In this document: piece by piece, positions 5,817 through 5,982 of the stretch
Position numbering within the stretch: the stretch's first letter is position 1
How the letters are laid out: every line of letters starts with the position of its first letter
Assembly (NCBI GenBank): GCA_902765885.1
Contig: CACXBN010000213.1
Span: forward strand, 1 to 5,982
Length of the DNA: 5,982 bases
Direction: 5' to 3'
From: an uncultured Ruminococcus sp.
GTDB lineage: Bacteria; Bacillota; Clostridia; Oscillospirales; CAG-272
Program-made: the position numbers and the translations under genes
Notes under the pieces: model-generated
Database searches by the model: none
What the model saw: only the letters and a program-made list of their open reading frames with translations
Told to the model about the DNA's origin: nothing

Positions 5817-5839
5817 GGCTCCACAGCTCAGCTTGCTGT
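5726..5839 (-). ncRNA. Candidate structured leader or small RNA
   Basis: The stretch between the zinc-ribbon gene and the sigma-like gene has no coding potential I can support. It contains, in order, a 5-bp hairpin ACAGC/GCTGT (5839-5823), the 19-position stem with its inner hairpin, and a T-run. It could be a cis-acting leader controlling read-through, or a small RNA of about 115 nt. I compared it by eye with common riboswitch consensus motifs (cobalamin, ZTP, THF) and found no match. No convincing promoter was seen. Confidence 0.4.
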
Positions 5840-5855
5840 AGTATTTAGTTTTTCT

Positions 5856-5981
5856 TTATATATCGCGGCTTCTCATTCTTCTCATGCTGGCAGAGTCGAT
5901 AACGGTAATCCTTCCGCACTTGGAGCACTTTGCTTCAAAGTGGCCTGTACAATCCTCGTACACAACCATGAGCTTGTGCAG
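5856..5981 (-). CDS. C-terminal part of a small zinc-ribbon-like protein (partial)
   Basis: The last 41 residues of an open frame are visible, ending in TAA at 5858-5856. A CSKCG pair lies in an FEAKCSKCGRITVID context, with another Cys eight residues before it, and the tail is basic (MRRMRSRD). This resembles one knuckle of a short zinc ribbon. An internal ATG at 5969 without a visible good ribosome-binding site is a possible start, but the frame continues off the window and a longer protein is more likely. Its stop is 17 nt before the first hairpin of the leader, so the terminator may end its transcript. Small zinc-ribbon proteins of this kind occur in mobile elements and elsewhere; no function is assigned. 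Confidence 0.5.
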   Translation of the reverse strand: MHKLMVVYEDCTGHFEAKCSKCGRITVIDSASMRRMRSRDI

Positions 5982-5982
5982 A

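Noticed and set aside
5726..5839. Known riboswitch (cobalamin, ZTP, THF)
   Set aside because: No consensus core motif could be matched by eye; only the stem-loop and T-run architecture is supported.
1..5982. CRISPR array, insertion sequence, tRNA or rRNA
   Set aside because: No regularly spaced identical direct repeats, transposase-like frame, terminal inverted repeats around a gene, or structural RNA signatures were seen.

Overview
The window most likely comes from a low-to-mid GC Firmicute of the class Clostridia, perhaps a gut or rumen Oscillospiraceae or Lachnospiraceae relative. This is inferred from strong AGGAGG/AAGGAG ribosome-binding sites, tightly packed same-strand genes, the secreted protein families, and a MazF close to the Bacillus/Clostridium type. 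Every gene I can support lies on the minus strand, so transcription runs from high to low coordinates.

At the right edge (5856-5981) is the 3' end of a small zinc-ribbon-like gene. A 5' UTR-like stretch follows. It can fold into a small hairpin and then a 19-position imperfect stem ending in a T-run (5726-5839), which looks like an intrinsic terminator. The T-run ends only about 10 nt before the AGGAGG of the next gene, so that gene is probably expressed by conditional read-through. Next comes a two-gene, ATGA-coupled unit: a small sigma-region-4-like HTH protein (5228-5698) and a MazF/PemK-family endoribonuclease (4818-5231).

After a 141-nt gap with an AT-rich hairpin, a second tight unit begins. 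It encodes a single-pass membrane protein with an extracytoplasmic domain (4080-4676) and then four secreted proteins in a row (3445-4062, 2721-3380, 2129-2695, 129-2129). All four carry versions of one domain. Its signature is an S-(V/I)-(T/S)-V-P strand near the start, an (N/H)(N/H)SxxxxV(R/K)VxSV-like middle, and a VIFxxxW-like end. Three are little more than signal peptide plus this domain. The fourth is a 666-residue mosaic: signal peptide, short BspA-like leucine-rich region, an array of Cys/His modules with six regular ones of about 34 residues, and the shared domain at its C terminus.

At the left edge, a strong hairpin followed by T-runs (91-130) faces the plus strand. Beyond it, a well-placed Shine-Dalgarno and ATG (29) open another minus-strand gene that leaves the window after nine complete codons.

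My reading is a cell-surface locus: a membrane component plus a paralogous set of exported subunits, one with a large ligand- or metal-binding extension. It sits downstream of a sigma-like regulator and a MazF-like RNase that lacks a conventional antitoxin. The physical grouping is seen directly; the functional link between the regulatory pair and the surface proteins is inference.
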